DNA from: Microbacterium wangchenii | GTDB lineage: Bacteria; Actinomycetota; Actinomycetes; Actinomycetales; Microbacteriaceae | Length of the DNA stretch: 64,000 nt | Direction: 5' to 3' | Assembly: GCF_004564355.1 (NCBI RefSeq) | Contig: NZ_CP038266.1 | Coordinates: forward strand, 3,658,001 to 3,722,000 | Shown here: one piece after another, positions 63,027 to 64,000 of the stretch | Layout: the number at the start of each line of letters is the position of its first letter | How positions within the stretch are numbered: position 1 is the first letter of the stretch | Program-made: the position numbers and the translations under genes | The notes under the pieces: generated by a model | What the model saw: the letters and a program-made list of their open reading frames with translations, nothing else | Told to the model about the DNA's origin: nothing | The model's database searches: none

Positions 63027-64000
63027 TCACCGTCCCACCGGCGCGGTCCAGGGCAGGTCCCTCATCGAGGCGAGCGACTCGATCGACGAGGTCGCCAGCA
63101 GCAGCTGTCGCGCCTGTTCGACTCCGAGCACCGGCACCGTCAGATCCTCGAACTTCCGCTGCAGCGCCGCGTCGTCGATGGGGTTCTGGGGGCTGCCGAG
63201 CCGGTCGCGCACCTCGGCCGTGAGGACGTCACCGGTGGTGAGGGTCACGGAGACGCGAGCGCCACGGCGGTGGGGAAAGTCCCGATCGAAATCAGCCGCG
63301 GCCTGAACGGTGGACTGCAGCACGAGATCCCGCACGCGAGGGTCGGTGATCCGCTCCTCATCGAAGGACGAGCGCGTCACCTCGCCCTCGACCAGCGCCA
63401 CGGACACCGCATGTGGAAGACTGAACCGCGCTTCGGACGACTTCCGCGGTTGAAGGATGCCGGCTGTTTCCACCGCCGCCGAGTACGTCTCGATGCGTAC
63501 GGACGAGATGTCCTCCGCTCGCACCCCCCGCTGCCGCAGGAGCAGCCCGGCGTCGATCGCGGCGAAGGTGTGTCCGCAGCACGGGTAGGGCTTGACTGTG
63601 AGCTCCTGCACGAGGAGGGCATCTCCCAGCGGCGCCCGGCACGCCGCCCACTGCGTGTCCGCCCCGGTGGCGACGCCCAGCCCGGACTCCCCCTCCAGCA
63701 CATCGGGAGCGCCCGTCAGACCCGCGATCGCCGTGACCGCGGCGACGACGCCGGACTGCGCGGCGTGCCCGGCGTGCAGCGGCTTGGCACCGCCGTCCTG
63801 TCGGAAGGTCTGCTGCACTCCCCCCGCCATCGTGCCGGCGACGGCGATCGCTTGCGCGACCTGTTCGCGGGTCGCGCCCCGCGTCACGGCCGCGGCGACG
63901 GCTGCTCCGACAGCTCCTGCCGTCCCGGTGGTGTGCCAGTGGCGATAATGCGCCGGGCCGAGGTCGGCGGCCACTCGGCACCCTACTTCGATGCCGGCCA
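63027..64000 (-). CDS. MmgE/PrpD-family protein (partial, N-terminus outside window)
   Basis: The leftward frame stays open through the right edge, with AGIEVGCRVAADLGPAHYRH preceding the conserved WHTTGT. About 324 residues are visible. The family includes 2-methylcitrate dehydratase (PrpD) and cis-aconitate decarboxylase; the conserved PYPCCGHTFAAIDA segment and the C-terminal LGSPQNPIDD are present. Which substrate it uses cannot be said, because neighbouring prp genes are outside the window or absent. The N-terminal part lies beyond 64000. Confidence 0.88.
   Translation of the reverse strand, partial: AGIEVGCRVAADLGPAHYRHWHTTGTAGAVGAAVAAAVTRGATREQVAQAIAVAGTMAGGVQQTFRQDGGAKPLHAGHAAQSGVVAAVTAIAGLTGAPDVLEGESGLGVATGADTQWAACRAPLGDALLVQELTVKPYPCCGHTFAAIDAGLLLRQRGVRAEDISSVRIETYSAAVETAGILQPRKSSEARFSLPHAVSVALVEGEVTRSSFDEERITDPRVRDLVLQSTVQAAADFDRDFPHRRGARVSVTLTTGDVLTAEVRDRLGSPQNPIDDAALQRKFEDLTVPVLGVEQARQLLLATSSIESLASMRDLPWTAPVGR

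Overview
The window is high-GC chromosomal DNA from an actinobacterium. Gene content (HspR-controlled dnaK-grpE-dnaJ operon, LacI-controlled sugar ABC transporters, pyrE, dcd, zwf), codon use and the frequent GGATGCG-type hexamers point to Microbacteriaceae, most likely Microbacterium or a close relative; this assignment is an inference. There is no phage, plasmid, insertion sequence or CRISPR array. One tRNA gene (Gly, CCC) is present. Many genes have a TANNNT hexamer 5-7 nt before the start codon and no separate Shine-Dalgarno, which suggests leaderless transcripts.

1-15.4 kb is mostly housekeeping and small operons: a truncated metal P-type ATPase, a small lipoprotein, a SpoU-type methyltransferase, a DtxR/MntR regulator, an SDR, a HAD phosphatase with a YdeI-like gene, pyrE, xth, two small redox genes, a DesK/NarL-type two-component pair next to a NatAB-like ABC exporter, zwf and a VOC protein. 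At 15.5-19.4 kb lies a compact type III polyketide synthase, methyltransferase and FAD hydroxylase operon facing a UbiA prenyltransferase gene, a candidate phenolic-lipid or quinone pathway. 19.5-29.6 kb holds clpB (no N-domain), a secreted M28 peptidase, a GlxA-type regulator, two GT4 glycosyltransferases and a K+ channel.

29.6-43.2 kb is the most striking region. It holds GH116, an L-fucose/D-arabinose-type isomerase, a LacI regulator, GH172 (DUF2961), a lipoprotein with DUF4185-like features, a secreted DUF4185/GH183-type enzyme, a P-loop kinase-like protein and a complete sugar ABC importer. GH183, GH172 and GH116 are the three families known to take apart the D-arabinan of mycobacterial arabinogalactan and lipoarabinomannan. 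The same palindrome, GAAATCGATTTC, lies in the 17-bp spacer of two promoters and, in a near-identical form, between lacI and GH172, so the whole locus looks like a single regulon: outside cutting, import, cytosolic trimming to D-arabinose, then isomerisation to D-ribulose.

43.5-49.8 kb is a second LacI-controlled unit. Two tandem ADP-ribosylglycohydrolase-family genes diverge from lacI and a second ABC importer, with candidate operators between them. 49.9-54.1 kb is dnaK-grpE-dnaJ-hspR with two HAIR operators; clpB has one too. 54.2-64 kb holds a UMF1-type MFS transporter, a divergent MarR pair, an alcohol dehydrogenase, dcd, an Rrf2/NIPSNAP operon, tRNA-Gly, a SemiSWEET protein, a GNAT acetyltransferase and a truncated MmgE/PrpD gene. 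Several unrelated long palindromes sit between genes throughout.
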